Assembly: GCA_028023455.1 (NCBI GenBank)
Contig: JAQFVV010006203.1
Span: 13,370,348 to 13,434,347 of the forward strand
Length of the DNA: 64,000 nucleotides
Source: Epiperipatus broadwayi
Taxonomy: Eukaryota > Onychophora > Udeonychophora > Euonychophora > Peripatidae
Direction of reading: 5' to 3'
Shown: positions 12,661 to 23,202 of the stretch, piece by piece
Layout of the letters: each line of letters opens with the position of its first letter
Position numbering within the stretch: position 1 is the stretch's first letter
Position numbers and translations under genes: made by a program
Notes under the pieces: model-generated
What the model was told of the DNA's origin: nothing
Database searches by the model: none
Seen by the model: only the letters and a program-made list of their open reading frames with translations

Positions 12661-13450
12661 TTTTTATAGAACATGTTTTTTGTTCTTTTTTTTTTGATTA
12701 AACAAATTTTTTATTTCATTTACAACATGATTTCTTTTTTATTAAACAAATTTTTATATTCATTTTCGTTGTTTGTTTTTTTTAACCTGATTTTTTTTTT
12801 TTTTTATCCAACAAATTTTGGTAATTTAATTTTTTGAATTTTAAAACTTTGGACTGTTTCATGACGAAAAAACTTGTTTTAACCATGATGAAAAAATATA
12901 ATGGGATAATTATTTGGGACTTGTTTCGACTTTGTTCTACCTTTTTTTTTTTTGGTTGACAATTGTTTTTCTTCTTTATTAAATCAAAACTAACTTTTGT
13001 GTTGTTGGGAGTTCAAAAATTGTTCTGAAACCCCCCACCCTCGGATCAATAATTGTAACATAAAATCAATAATTTTACTTTTTTTTAAACAACTTGTTTT
13101 TACTTTTATTTATATTATGTTTGAATCAGCCTTTTTTTTTTGCTTCTACAATAAACAGCTTTTTGGGGGCTTTCGTACTGTTATTCTTAACAAAAGTAGT
13201 CATTTATTTGAACCCCACTTGTTTTAACCCTGATGAAAAAATATGCAATTATTTGGGTATTATTTCGAATTTATTCAACCTTTTGGAGAGGGGGGGGTGA
13301 CCAAATTGTTTTTTTTTCTTATTAAATAAAAAGTAACTTGTGTTTTTTGGGGGATAAAAAATTGTTTAAAACACCCACCCCATACTCGGAAAAAGAATTG
13401 TAACAAAAAGTCAATAATTAGTATTTTCGTGCTTCCAGATTTTTTTTGCC
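12645..13450. repeat. T-rich tandem repeat, ~343-bp period
   Basis: GTTTTAACCATGATGAAAAA (about 12877) recurs as GTTTTAACCCTGATGAAAAA (about 13220). Each is followed by TTATTTGGG, a run of T, TTCTT(T)ATTAAAT, a C-rich CACCC block and AATTGTAACA plus TCAATAATT. This indicates two degenerate tandem units of about 343 bp. The + strand is very T-rich. Confidence 0.65.
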
Positions 13451-14301
13451 AATTTACTCCTTTTTTTCTCTCTCTTTACCCAAACCCACACACACAAATA
13501 CGCTATAACATGTATTACAACAAGGGTTTAACCATGGAAGAATTAATACGATAATAATGACAGTACAAATTAATTTAAACTCCATGCAAGTAAAAAAAAA
13601 AAAGTTCACAATTACGTTACCCAACAGTTTTTTCCTGAAATACGTGGAGTTTGAGTAAGCTTACTAAGAAGTCATACATATATGCAAACAGAAAAAGGTA
13701 CCTGTGTTTCTCCGGGGAATTGATTGAATTCACCTGGTGAGAGAGAATCTCCGGTCCTTGGACAATGAATGGACTTTTTGAAGTTTGGATTCCACTTGCT
13801 CAATTTTATTTATTCTTTTGACACATATCATGATGGTCCAACATTATTTATTAAGGCGATCTTTCAGGCTTGACATCTCTTCTCAGATACTGGCAGCTAC
13901 TATACATTCAGGAGAAGGATTTGGATGCTTCGCACGTTGAAGTTTCTACTTCAGCATAATCATATTTTACCAATGTATAATGCTGATCTCTGGATTATTC
14001 TCTATATATGTCTAATAGCCTGCTTTCTTTACAACTCCAAAAGTTTTTTTTTTAAATTTATCTTCTTTTTTTTCTAATCAGGAATTGCCGATTCCCCTCC
14101 TTCTCTTAATTCTTTTCATTCATTTTTTTTTTTTTCTCTTTCCATTAACATTTCATGTTACACTTTTTTTTTTTTTAATTAGTATTCAATTAGAACTCAA
14201 CATTCCAAGGTTTTACAACAATCACTTTCATTGTTCTGTAAATCAATGTCTTCCATCTTGGCATTTATAGTTCTTTCTTTGACTTATCAAATAAAATGTT
14301 T
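13451..14301. other. Intronic DNA between tandem array and element X
   Basis: No gene was recognised. The stretch 13690-14000 is less AT-rich (it includes CTCCGGGGAATTG and AATCTCCGGTCC) and may belong to an unrecognised repeat. Confidence 0.45.
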
Positions 14302-16932
14302 GGTTCTCATCTGATCCTTCGTGTCAGCCACTAGAGGCGCGATTTCTAACCAAAAAACACAATATAACGTTCCCGGGCTAGCGATTCTCTATTAATATTG
14401 ACTTCTTTTTTTTTGTTTACAAAGTTTACTTTCTTTCGTTTCTGAATTATTTTTCCCAAATAATATTTTTGACGATGGGATAATAATAGTTGTTTTTTTT
14501 TTTTTACCAAAGGGTTTTTTTTTGGTATGTGTTTAAATAGTAATTTGTGTTTTTTTTTTAAATAGTATTAGTGTTTTTGTAAAATTGGATTGACAAAATT
14601 CAAGAGAGAACGGGTTTTTTTGATGGATCTTTAAATAATAATTTACATTACTTTGACAGGTTTACATTTGATTGCTGACAACAATTATTGGGAGAAGTGT
14701 TGTTGTTGTTTTTTCCGTGTGTGTGTATGTTTAAATAAAAATTAAAACCTTTACTTTTATCGGTTTACATTTGATTGACGACCGATTTGACTTCCTTTCG
14801 TTTATAAATTATGGTTTTGGTTCTACAAATACATATTTTTGATAATGGGACAATAATAGTTGTTGTTTGTTTAATTTTTATTGACAAGAGCGGGTGTTTT
14901 TTTGGTGTAGATTCAAATAGTAATTTGGGTTACGTTTAAATAATAAGTTGCGGTGTTACTTTGATTGGTTTACATTTGATTGCCGACACTAGTTATTGGG
15001 AGGGGTGTTTTTTTGTGTGTACGATTGTAGACAACAATTATTGGGAGAAGGGGTGTAACCGTTTAAAGAATAGTAGTTTACGTTACTTTTAGTAGTGGTG
15101 TACATTTGATTGCTGACAATAATTATTGGGAGCTAAAGAGGTTGTTAGTTTACGTTACTTTTAGTAGTGGTGTACATTTGATTGCTGACAATAATTATTG
15201 GGAGCTAAAGAGGTTGTTTTTTTGTGTATATTTAAATCAAAATTGAAGTTACTTTTATCGGTTATATTTGATTGACAATGGTTTTGACTTCTTTTTTTTT
15301 TTCGTTTATAAATTATGGTTTTGGTTTGCCCAAAACCTAATATTTTTGACAATGGGATAATAATTGTTGTGGTTTTCTTTTATTTTTATTGACAAGAGCG
15401 GGTCTTTTTTTGGTGTATGTTCAAATAGTAATTTGGGTTATGTTTAAAAAATAATCGGTTTACCTTATTTTTAGTGCTTTATATTTGATTTCCGACAACA
15501 ATTAGTGGGAGGGGTGTTTTTGTTTACGATTAAAGAATAATTGTACGTTCCTTTTATTTTTTACATTTGATTGCCGACAACAATTATTGGGAGAAAGGGT
15601 TTTGCATTTTTTTTTGTGTGTGTGTATGTTTAAATCAAAATTTAAGTGACTTTTATCGGTTACCATTTGATTGAAAAACGATTTGACTTTTTTTTTTTTT
15701 CATTTATAAATTATTTAGGTTTTCCCAAATAATATTCGATTTGACAATGGGACAATAATAGTCTAGGTTTCTTTAATTTTGATTGACAAGAGCGGGTCTT
15801 TTTCGGTGTACATTCAAATAGTAATTTGGGTTATGTTTAACTAATAATTTACTGTCTTACTTTGATTGGTTTACATTTGATTGCTGACGACAATTAGTGG
15901 GAGGGTTTTTTGTTTTTTTTCTATACGATTAAAAAATAATTGACGTTCCTTTTATTTGACTCCATTTGATTGCCGACGACAACAATTATTGTGAGAAGAG
16001 GGGTTTTTGGGGCTATGTTTAAATAAAAATTTTAGTTACTTCTTTTATTTTACATTTGATTGCCGATGACAACAATTATCGGGAGAAGGGATGTACGTTT
16101 AAATAAAAATTGAAGTTACTTTTATTTTTGACATTTGACGAAGGCCATTTAGAATCCCTCAAACAAGCTTGCCTTTACGAAGTGAACATTTCCGTCGGCA
16201 GATGTTTTTGGACCTCAAATCTGCATATATTTGCCGCACAATCCAATCTTTTCTTTCAGCAGCAGGGTGTTTTTTACTTCTGTAGAAATATTCCAGCGCC
16301 GGCTTCCATGTCTGGCAATTCCCATCTTTTCAAGTTTTCTGTTGTGGGAATTGGCCATACTTTTTGTCTCGAAAATTTCTCGCTAAAACGTGACTCAAAG
16401 CGTGATTTTTTAAATTTTACACTACCCCACCCTAATCGAAAATTTAGGAGGAATACAAATTTATGAGGAACAATCACTACTGTTAAAATTGATAAAATGT
16501 AACAGTACATCAATTCGTCTTTTAAAAAAAAGGCACCAATGAAAATTTAAATAATTTTGACACGATCACATTAACACACCTTCATACGATATTGTTACAT
16601 AAAATACATAACTCAGCATTACGATATAGTGCGTGACACAAACAACTACGGCATTTTCCTCTGCTTTTAGCATCGGAAAAAGCCACACCGTTAGCCGCTA
16701 AGCCGTGTTAACACTCTTTCTAGATTTTATCGTAGAAAAGAAGACTTAACTCCAAGTTAATACTACCTTTTGGCGTAGAAAGTAAACTTAACTCCGAGTT
16801 AACAATCTTTCTAGGATTTATTTTACAAAGAATGCTTAAAGGCTTGAGTGCGGCCGCGGAAACGGCATATTTCTAGAAATTTAGCTAGAAATAGCACCTC
16901 TAGCAGCTGACACGAAGGATCAGATGACAACC
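14302..16932 (+). mobile_element. Element X copy 1: 2.63-kb TIR transposon, non-coding
   Basis: The left end reads GGTTCTCATCTGATCC-TTCGTGTCAGC and the reverse complement of the right end reads GGTTGTCATCTGATCC-TTCGTGTCAGC, 26 of 27 bases identical. The flanks are identical 8-mers, AAATGTTT (14294-14301 and 16933-16940). An 8-bp target duplication fits the hAT, P or Merlin type; the superfamily is not settled. The interior is built from degenerate units repeating TTTGATTGCCGACAAC-AATTATTGGGAG and TTGACAAGAGCGGGT (14883, 15390, 15783) with spacings of about 400-500 bp. The right 0.8 kb is unique and carries TTAACTCCGAGTTAA-type palindromes. A 118-residue reading frame at 16110 shows no family motif and is not intact in copy 2. 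A second copy lies inverted at 35110-37558. Confidence 0.9.
15076..15219 (+). repeat. 72-bp tandem duplication inside element X
   Basis: GTTTACGTTACTTTTAGTAG and the following bases through GGGAGCTAAAGAGG occur twice in direct succession (15076-15147 and 15148-15219) with essentially no differences. This is a recent expansion on top of the older degenerate internal repeats of element X. Confidence 0.85.
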
Positions 16933-17224
16933 AAATGTTTTTATTTTTATTTTATGAATTTTCATATTCCATTGATTTAATTAAAACATATTCATACATA
17001 TATATAGCAGTGTGTATAGCTGGGTTTGGCAAAAGGAAAAAAATCAGAGCACGTGTATATCCCCCCATACCTCTCTTTTATGAGCTTTTTTCATTAAAAA
17101 TAACTAAATCTACAATATAATACAACCATATAAATGACTGTTCATTATACATCAACTTGTAAATTTTAGTTTTATTAGTAAAGTAATAATTTTTTTTATA
17201 TAATAATGCGTTAAGTATACGAAT

Positions 17225-17345
17225 ACGTATTTATCTATTTATCGCAACAGGGTTTGATTATACCTGCCCTGTTGCAATACATTTGCACTTGCAGGCAGTT
17301 GCCCGGGTTGCGGGTTCGCGTTCCGGCCGATGCTATGACATTTAA
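17225..17345. other. GC-rich patch with hairpin
   Basis: GCAACAGGG at about 17244 pairs with CCCTGTTGC at about 17268 across a 14-16 base loop. A GC-rich tail follows (CCCGGGTTGCGGGTTCGCG, then TTCCGGCCGATGC). The GGGTTCGCG part is only loosely B-box-like, and no cloverleaf could be drawn. It is probably a fragment of a repeat. Confidence 0.4.
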
Positions 17346-17635
17346 AAAAAAAAAACCAGTTCAGTATATATGAACCCAACTTCTCTTAATAGATTTTGTG
17401 ATAGATACACAATATTAATCCACTTTCTCTTTTTTTTGATTTGCCATAAATTTTTTTCTTAAAGAAAATTAAAAATTAAGGTATAAAATTAACTTTTGTT
17501 TGGGGGATTTAGTGATAAGAGGCAGGTGAAAATAATTAATAGAAAATAAAATTAATTTTCTTTGTAAAACTATCTCTTCTCCTTGCAGTTTATTTTGAGT
17601 TTCTTTTGTAAATATAATTTACAATATAATTAGAA

Positions 17636-18053
17636 GAGGTTTGAACCCAGACTTTCAAGCTCCCTACCTCTATCTATTTCATTATATATATTTCATGCTA
17701 AACCAGCACTCATCAGTTGGTCCATTTACTATAGTTTGTTAACATAGCGGATTTGAATATCTTTCAAGCTCCCTTCATCCATCCTGTCTATTTCATACAA
17801 CTGATACACGTGACCCCGCGTGTAAAAAAGATAAAGGGTCTCCAATATACATATTTCATGCTGAACCAGCACATCATTTGACTCGGATCATCATTTCCCA
17901 CACATATATAATCAGTGTTTGGTTTATATTATGATAGCAAATCTTCACATTTTAATGGACAGGCTTCAATCTACTCCAACTCTTCAGCCATCCATATCAT
18001 TAAAAATCTGTTGCTGGAACACCCAAATCCCCTGATAATGGCAATATTATTCT
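17636..18053 (-). mobile_element. Hammerhead repeat, tandem dimer (copies C and D)
   Basis: On the - strand two ribozyme regions occur head-to-tail: D at about 17900-17842 and C at about 17730-17687. Equivalent bases (TTTCATG at 17854 and 17691) are 163 bp apart. Between them lie GGGTCACGTGTATCAG, GAGCTTGAAAG and ATTCAAATCCGC; after C the block GAGCTTGAAAG then TCTGGGTTCAAACC repeats. Copy D has core AUGAUGU and a UCAA stem, and copy C has a correct CUGAUGA core but has lost the 3' strand of stem I through a short deletion, so both look inactive. Head-to-tail hammerhead monomers of this size are how animal retrozymes are organised. Confidence 0.8.
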
Positions 18054-18114
18054 CATGCCCATGTTGACTTTTAAGTCATTCTAACCCCTCGTGTATAGGA
18101 CATTGTCCGTTTAA

Positions 18115-18360
18115 ATAATATTGGCATTAACAAGGGATTTGGGTGTTCCAGCATCAGATTTTCAATGGTATGGATGACTGAAGAGCTTGGAGGGTAGAGT
18201 GATGTGAAGCCTGTTCATTAAAGTTTTGAAGATTTGCTATCTTAATAAAAAAACGAGCACTGATTATTATATGTATGGGAGATGATCAGGACCAACTGAT
18301 GAGTGCTGGTTCAGCATGAAATATGTATATTGGAGATCATTTATCTTTATGAAAATTTTT
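18115..18360 (+). mobile_element. Hammerhead repeat, copy E (inverted to C/D)
   Basis: This copy carries the shared upstream part (GGGATTTGGGTGTTCCAGC, TTTTCAATGGTATGGATG, GCCTGTTCATTAAAG) followed by an intact-looking hammerhead at 18281-18341 and TTATCTTT, after which similarity stops. It is the reverse complement of 17831-18050, so the two form a long inverted repeat with about 220-230-bp arms and a spacer of about 65 bp (18051-18114). Confidence 0.85.
18281..18341 (+). ncRNA. Hammerhead ribozyme, minimal type I, intact copy E
   Basis: Parts in order: GAUGAUC (18281-18287), loop AGGA, stem I CCAA (18292-18295), core CUGAUGA (18296-18302), stem II GUGCUG-GUU-CAGCAU (18303-18317), GAAA (18318-18321), UAUGUAUA (helix III of 2-3 bp with a tiny loop, 18322-18329), then UUGG (18330-18333) pairing with CCAA, bulge A, and GAUCAUU (18335-18341) pairing with GAUGAUC through seven pairs including one wobble. 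A15.1 pairs with U16.1 and the cleavage residue H17 is A18329, so the predicted cut lies between 18329 and 18330. The only departure from the classic core is a G-U instead of G-C closing pair of stem II, possibly from CpG decay (CGAAA to TGAAA), present in all copies. The very short helix III is typical of ribozymes in Penelope-like elements and animal retrozymes, which cleave best as dimers. Activity is inferred, not shown. Confidence 0.82.
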
Positions 18361-19332
18361 CTACTTTTGAATTCAATAAGTTTTCTGCATATAGTATTTA
18401 GAACAATTTTTTTATCATCTGACCACTTAACAAAAAATAGGCATAAATTATATGCTTGTTAATTATTGAATATTTTTAGTCACAAAACAAATTTTTTGTG
18501 ATTTTATATTGATGATATCTCATTCATATTTTGAAATAAAAAACATTGAAAACTACAGTTGTCAATTAAGAACAAAATATCTTGGTGCACTTATATCAGA
18601 TTCAACAAACTTAAAAATTCTTTTGTTTATTTGTTATCTACCTGAAGATAGATTTACTAATTTGGCATTAACTTTTTATCCTCATTGATGATAATCTGCC
18701 ATTATTTGCAACTCTTTAGTTTCATCATAAGTTTGATAATCATTATGAAGAAAATTTGTATACAAATTTTATTTCAATTCGCTCAAAGTAAATTCTAAGA
18801 AAAATATGGTTTTAAGTGATCTGTAATTTACATTACAAAATATCTACATTTAATTTTAGTTTCTTTTGTTGTGCTTTCATGTTCTTTACCAATCATGGTA
18901 GAAAATATGGATTGTCTCTTATTAATCCATTCTCATTTTTTCTCATGCTAAAATCAAATTTTTAATATCTGGAAAATCCTAGACATTTAGTTTTTATCTT
19001 TTTCCAAGACATGTTCTGAGATTTAAAAGATATCAGTAATTCACACTAACTTAGCTAATATTATAAATTCAATTTAATAACATAGTTTGCAGGTGCAATT
19101 TTTGTTTAGATTGTAAATAATGGTCTCAAAATTGTTGATCTTTTCAAACTATTAAATCTCATAACTTTCTTCATGGAAATATATATAACTTTTATTACAA
19201 TACTTGATGAATTAGTCTACTTTCTGGTTAATATCCAGTCTTTCTATTATTCATTCTATATTCAAGTTATCTAAATTGCAATCTGCAGAACAATTAACTA
19301 CTATTCCTGAAGGTTTGTGGTGATGGTGTTCT
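18361..19332. other. Intronic AT-rich DNA, nothing recognised
   Basis: No open frame, repeat or transposon terminus was recognised in this AT-rich stretch. Confidence 0.5.
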
Positions 19333-19520
19333 AATTGTATTTTTATATTGGACTATTTCCATTATCTAATATGCGTATGAATGTCTTTAGAAAAATTTAC
19401 TTTATTTAAATATTACTAACAGTTTAATGTATTTGGAATATTTAAATAAAGCTAAATTTTTCTTAAGACATTCAATACGCATATTAGATAATGGAAATAG
19501 TCCAATATAAAAGTATAATT
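19333..19520. repeat. Fold-back palindrome, 83-bp arms
   Basis: The left arm 19333-19415 (AATTGTATTTTTATATTGGA onward) is the near-exact reverse complement of 19437-19520, leaving a loop of about 21 bases. There is no coding content. It could be a fold-back MITE or a replication-slippage inverted duplication. In RNA it would form a long hairpin. Confidence 0.88.
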
Positions 19521-22435
19521 AACTACAATTCTTTCATTTGTATCTATGATAAAAGGAAAATATTTTATCATGTAGCTTCAGTTAAAAAAAAATGTAAGGA
19601 ATAAATTGCTATTGAACATAATATTTTTGCCATATTTTTTTAAAACTTTATTCTAAGTAATTAGTTATATAAGTAATTTTTTTTTTTTGGAATCAACAGT
19701 ATTGTTTGTTGTTGCCTTGATATGGAAACATTGATAAAAATTGTCACTTAATTTTTAAATAGGATAATGAATTAATTCAGAAGTATTAACTTGTAAATTT
19801 ATAATCTTTATGTTGGAAATGAGAATTTTTGGTTAGATTTAAAATAATGATGTTCCCTGCATTATTTAATCAAAGTTTTATACAGTTTTACTAGCGTCTA
19901 TTAGTAGTAATCTATGTACTTATGGAATGTATTTGATATTTTGCCATTAAATTTTCCGTTTTATTTGTATTTGTATTAAAATTTAACCATTTTATAGTCA
20001 GATCTATATTAAAATATCTTGACTGATCATTATATATATTGTGTATGGTCAGGATGAGCCGACAACCATTAGGGTGATTTAAACCACAATTCATTCCAAC
20101 CTACATACTATTTCACTTTTTTTTAGGCTCTGTGATCAGGGAGAGGTAGAGTCTCTTAACATTAAATTACAACTATATGACTTCCCTGTGGCAAAACAAA
20201 AAACCCAATGCAATGTATATATATAATACAAACACTTTATTAGTATTTAAAGTTACAAACAAATAAACAAAAGAAATGGCTATCTCTTAATTATGTTGAT
20301 AGACTTATAAGATAGTGGAAATTACATTAATTGATGATTCCATATATAAAAGTTTCAGGTGATGTATCTACTTGGATCTCTGGGGAAGATATCCCTCAAG
20401 TAGGTACATAATAATAAATAAAGCAAGTTAAGTTTAATTAACTCTAGAAAATAAGGTTAAATAGATAAATGCATAACTCTCATAATCATGATTAACCAAT
20501 GCCTAAATACCAAGCTTTAGCATACACAAAGATAAGGAAGGTAGTACTGAATTGCGAAAGTAAAAACAAATGAGGTAGACTGGAATATGAACGCCTCCAC
20601 GGTATCATATCCAAGTCTTATCATAAGATAACGACTGGAAGATATTCGCTTTTGTGAAATTAAATGGTTTATGGAATGAAGGAATGAACGTCAAATTAAA
20701 TTTTCAAAGCAGGAATATACGCCTATTGAAGAAATACAGTAAGATAATAAAGAAATTAGACAATCCAGTAACGCTATATTTATATATAATGAATATTTGG
20801 TTTTAGAATTTAATCTATCAACGTAAATTTTATAATTTGCAGACATCTATAGGCTAAATCAGGACCTATGCAGTTATTTTATATAATGTTTTTTTTATAA
20901 AGAAATTACTCCCTGCTTAATTAGAGATCTACTCCATAGGTCGATGATAATATGTTAAATTTGAATTAAAAGTTTTAGACAGTAAACTATCGTATCATAC
21001 AGTATTTAGATATATTTATCAAAAGTAAAGAAACAAAGTTTTAACTTTCAACTTCGAACATTAAATTTTATTTTAAAAAACTGCAGGTTGTTTCTAAATC
21101 ACCTGTACACAATATACATATATATTTATCCTTTCTAAAAGAATATAAAGTTATATATAAAACCATGGTAATTGAGTTAGTTAATGGCTAAATATCATTT
21201 TTGAAAGAACCAATTTTATTTAATTATTGGGCCTTTCTTTAGATAATGTCAAATATTTTAATCATTGAAATATTTTACTAAATTTACTTCCGTTTGATTC
21301 TTAAACAATAAGTCTAGCAAAATTTAAGAAAGATAGAGTATATATTTAAATAATGCAATAAATATCTAAATAATATGATAAGAAACATTTTAATGATACA
21401 AAAAGAAACACACTTTAATTAAAGAATGGTTAATAAATAAATTATTTAAAGCAAAGAAAACATTTCAATCTCACCAGAGGCTTTTATCATTTACCATAAA
21501 CTTTCAATGGTCTGCAGCATTATATACTGGTGGCATTTGATGGTGACGGCATAATATGTCAGCACTTTAGATGGGCAATTGTAGACGCAAGGACTTGATT
21601 GGCCTAGCATTCTATAAGACCAGGAAAACTCCATACTCAGCTTCACCAGCAATAGCCAGAGAAATTGCGGCGATTTACTCACTCATAGCTTGATGTAATT
21701 TAACAGCTTAAACTTTACGATAATAAACTCTACAAGATGTCTACAACCACTTCTAGAAGTTCACAATAATAATAATCCTTTCTTCTTTTGCCCTATATAT
21801 ATCTCAAAAAAACAAAGCCATCCGGATCTTTCCAAATTAATTAATTAATTTAAACTTAAGGTAAAATCTTTATTGTCTAAAAAAAATTTTGTTGATTATA
21901 ATCTTAATGCAATTTAATTTTTGGAATTTTACTAATTGCATTTTTTTAAATTAAAATCAATGTCTTTGAATTTACTTTTGTCACCTTTTATTGTAATGAC
22001 AATGCTACACAAAATATATAATTCTAAAATTAGAATTTAGTACCTACATTCTTTTAATATCAATTGGTATTTTAATTAATTAGAAAGTTAAACTTTTTTT
22101 GCTGACTTCAACCTCCATCGTTTTCACACTTAACCAACTCATAATAAAATTTACATTTTATATTTTTTTACGCATGTATATATATGACTGCTTCAGTATA
22201 TTAAAACAAAAAACTGGTTTAAAAGATTTTTAGATTTTTTTTAAACATTTATAAAGAAATTTTTGCATATAGAAGACAAAAAAAAAAAAAAACAGTTTAC
22301 ATAATATGGATTTTACCAAAAGTTTATTTTTTTGAACTAATATAGTTTTGGTACATAATACATTTCAAAATATAATATTATAAATTTGAAAAATTACTTA
22401 GATGGATATAATATTTAGCATTTTATGGAAAAGAT
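19521..22435. other. Intronic DNA, no gene recognised
   Basis: Mostly AT-rich. Two less AT-rich patches, at 20045-20200 and 21510-21700, could be old insertions, but I recognise no family in either. Confidence 0.45.
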
Positions 22436-22711
22436 AGCACACTTGAAATATCACTGGTCCATGTTCCTTGTCCACCTAACGCTGAAGTAATTGAAGAAAC
22501 AGTTTACAATAAAAAACTATATTTTATAAATCTAAAAATTTGTTATAAATATATTTCACAAGTTTTTTTCAGTATAGCAGATCTTAAAGGAAAGCTCCAT
22601 GCATAGTACAATCTTGTACTTTCCCCATCAGAATCTTGTTTATTTTCATATGTGCTTGCCACTGGTGTGGTTTTGAACAGCAGATACAACATAATCTTGG
22701 GAAGATCTTGG

Positions 22712-22851
22712 AATAGCCTTATAAAATGTTGATTAGTTAGCTGAATTTTACTAGTAGGGTTAGGTCTTCCACATGGAAGTTAATAGCCTTATAAAATGTT
22801 GACTAGTTAGCTGAATTTTACTAGTAGGGTTAGGTCTTCCACATGGAAGTT
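22712..22851 (-). repeat. 70-bp tandem duplication in piggyBac remnant
   Basis: AATAGCCTTATAAAATGTTG through CACATGGAAGTT occurs twice in succession (22712-22781 and 22782-22851) with a single T/C difference, so the duplication is young relative to the decay of the transposase. Confidence 0.92.
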
Positions 22852-22985
22852 CTTGGAATGGAATTTGCATATAATTCCGTCTCATTGATAATGGTCATCT
22901 TAAAATCCAGAAGGCAAAAATGTCAACTTGTATAGTTTTTATATAGTACAAAAACATTCCATACCTATATCAATGAAAGTGCCTA

Positions 22986-23018
22986 ATTTATTTATTTATT
23001 TATTTATTTATTTATTTT
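22986..23018 (+). repeat. (TTTA)n microsatellite
   Basis: About eight uninterrupted TTTA units. Confidence 0.95.
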
Positions 23019-23202
23019 GAGGATTCCCTTGTTGTGCAATAAAATGACAGCTCTATAATTACAAGTTCAACACCATCCATAAGATTCCAGTTGCAAAACG
23101 TTGGTAACATTTACTAGTTATCTGCAGTGAATACAATATTCTTTGCCCAAACATCCATCTACCAAGTGAAGAACACAGGCTGAATAAATATACTTATATA
23201 TA

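Larger units (their letters stand above)
22440..23202 (-). pseudogene. piggyBac transposase remnant, C-terminal part
   Basis: This continues the - strand reading of the piggyBac remnant at 25425-26200 across an inserted 2.2-kb element. Pieces seen: VLHLVDGCLGKEYCIH (about 23180-23130; compare the piggyBac 'LMxPLLGKGYxLxxDNxY' block holding a catalytic Asp), then PCGRPNPTSKIQLT-QHFIRLF (compare the family's 'NPLRLTGRHFxxLI'), which precedes the C-terminal Cys-rich region. Frame breaks are numerous and the catalytic Asp is not preserved. The QHFIRL region is duplicated by a 70-bp tandem repeat (22712-22851). The assignment is from recalled family motifs; the N-terminal part is clearer than this one. 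Confidence 0.6.

Noticed and set aside
12997-13300. Phe-rich reading frames in the T-rich tandem array
   Set aside because: They lie in homopolymer-rich degenerate tandem repeats and overlap in two frames.
16110-16466. 118-residue reading frame in element X
   Set aside because: No family motif, and the frame is not preserved in the second copy of the element, so it is likely non-coding.
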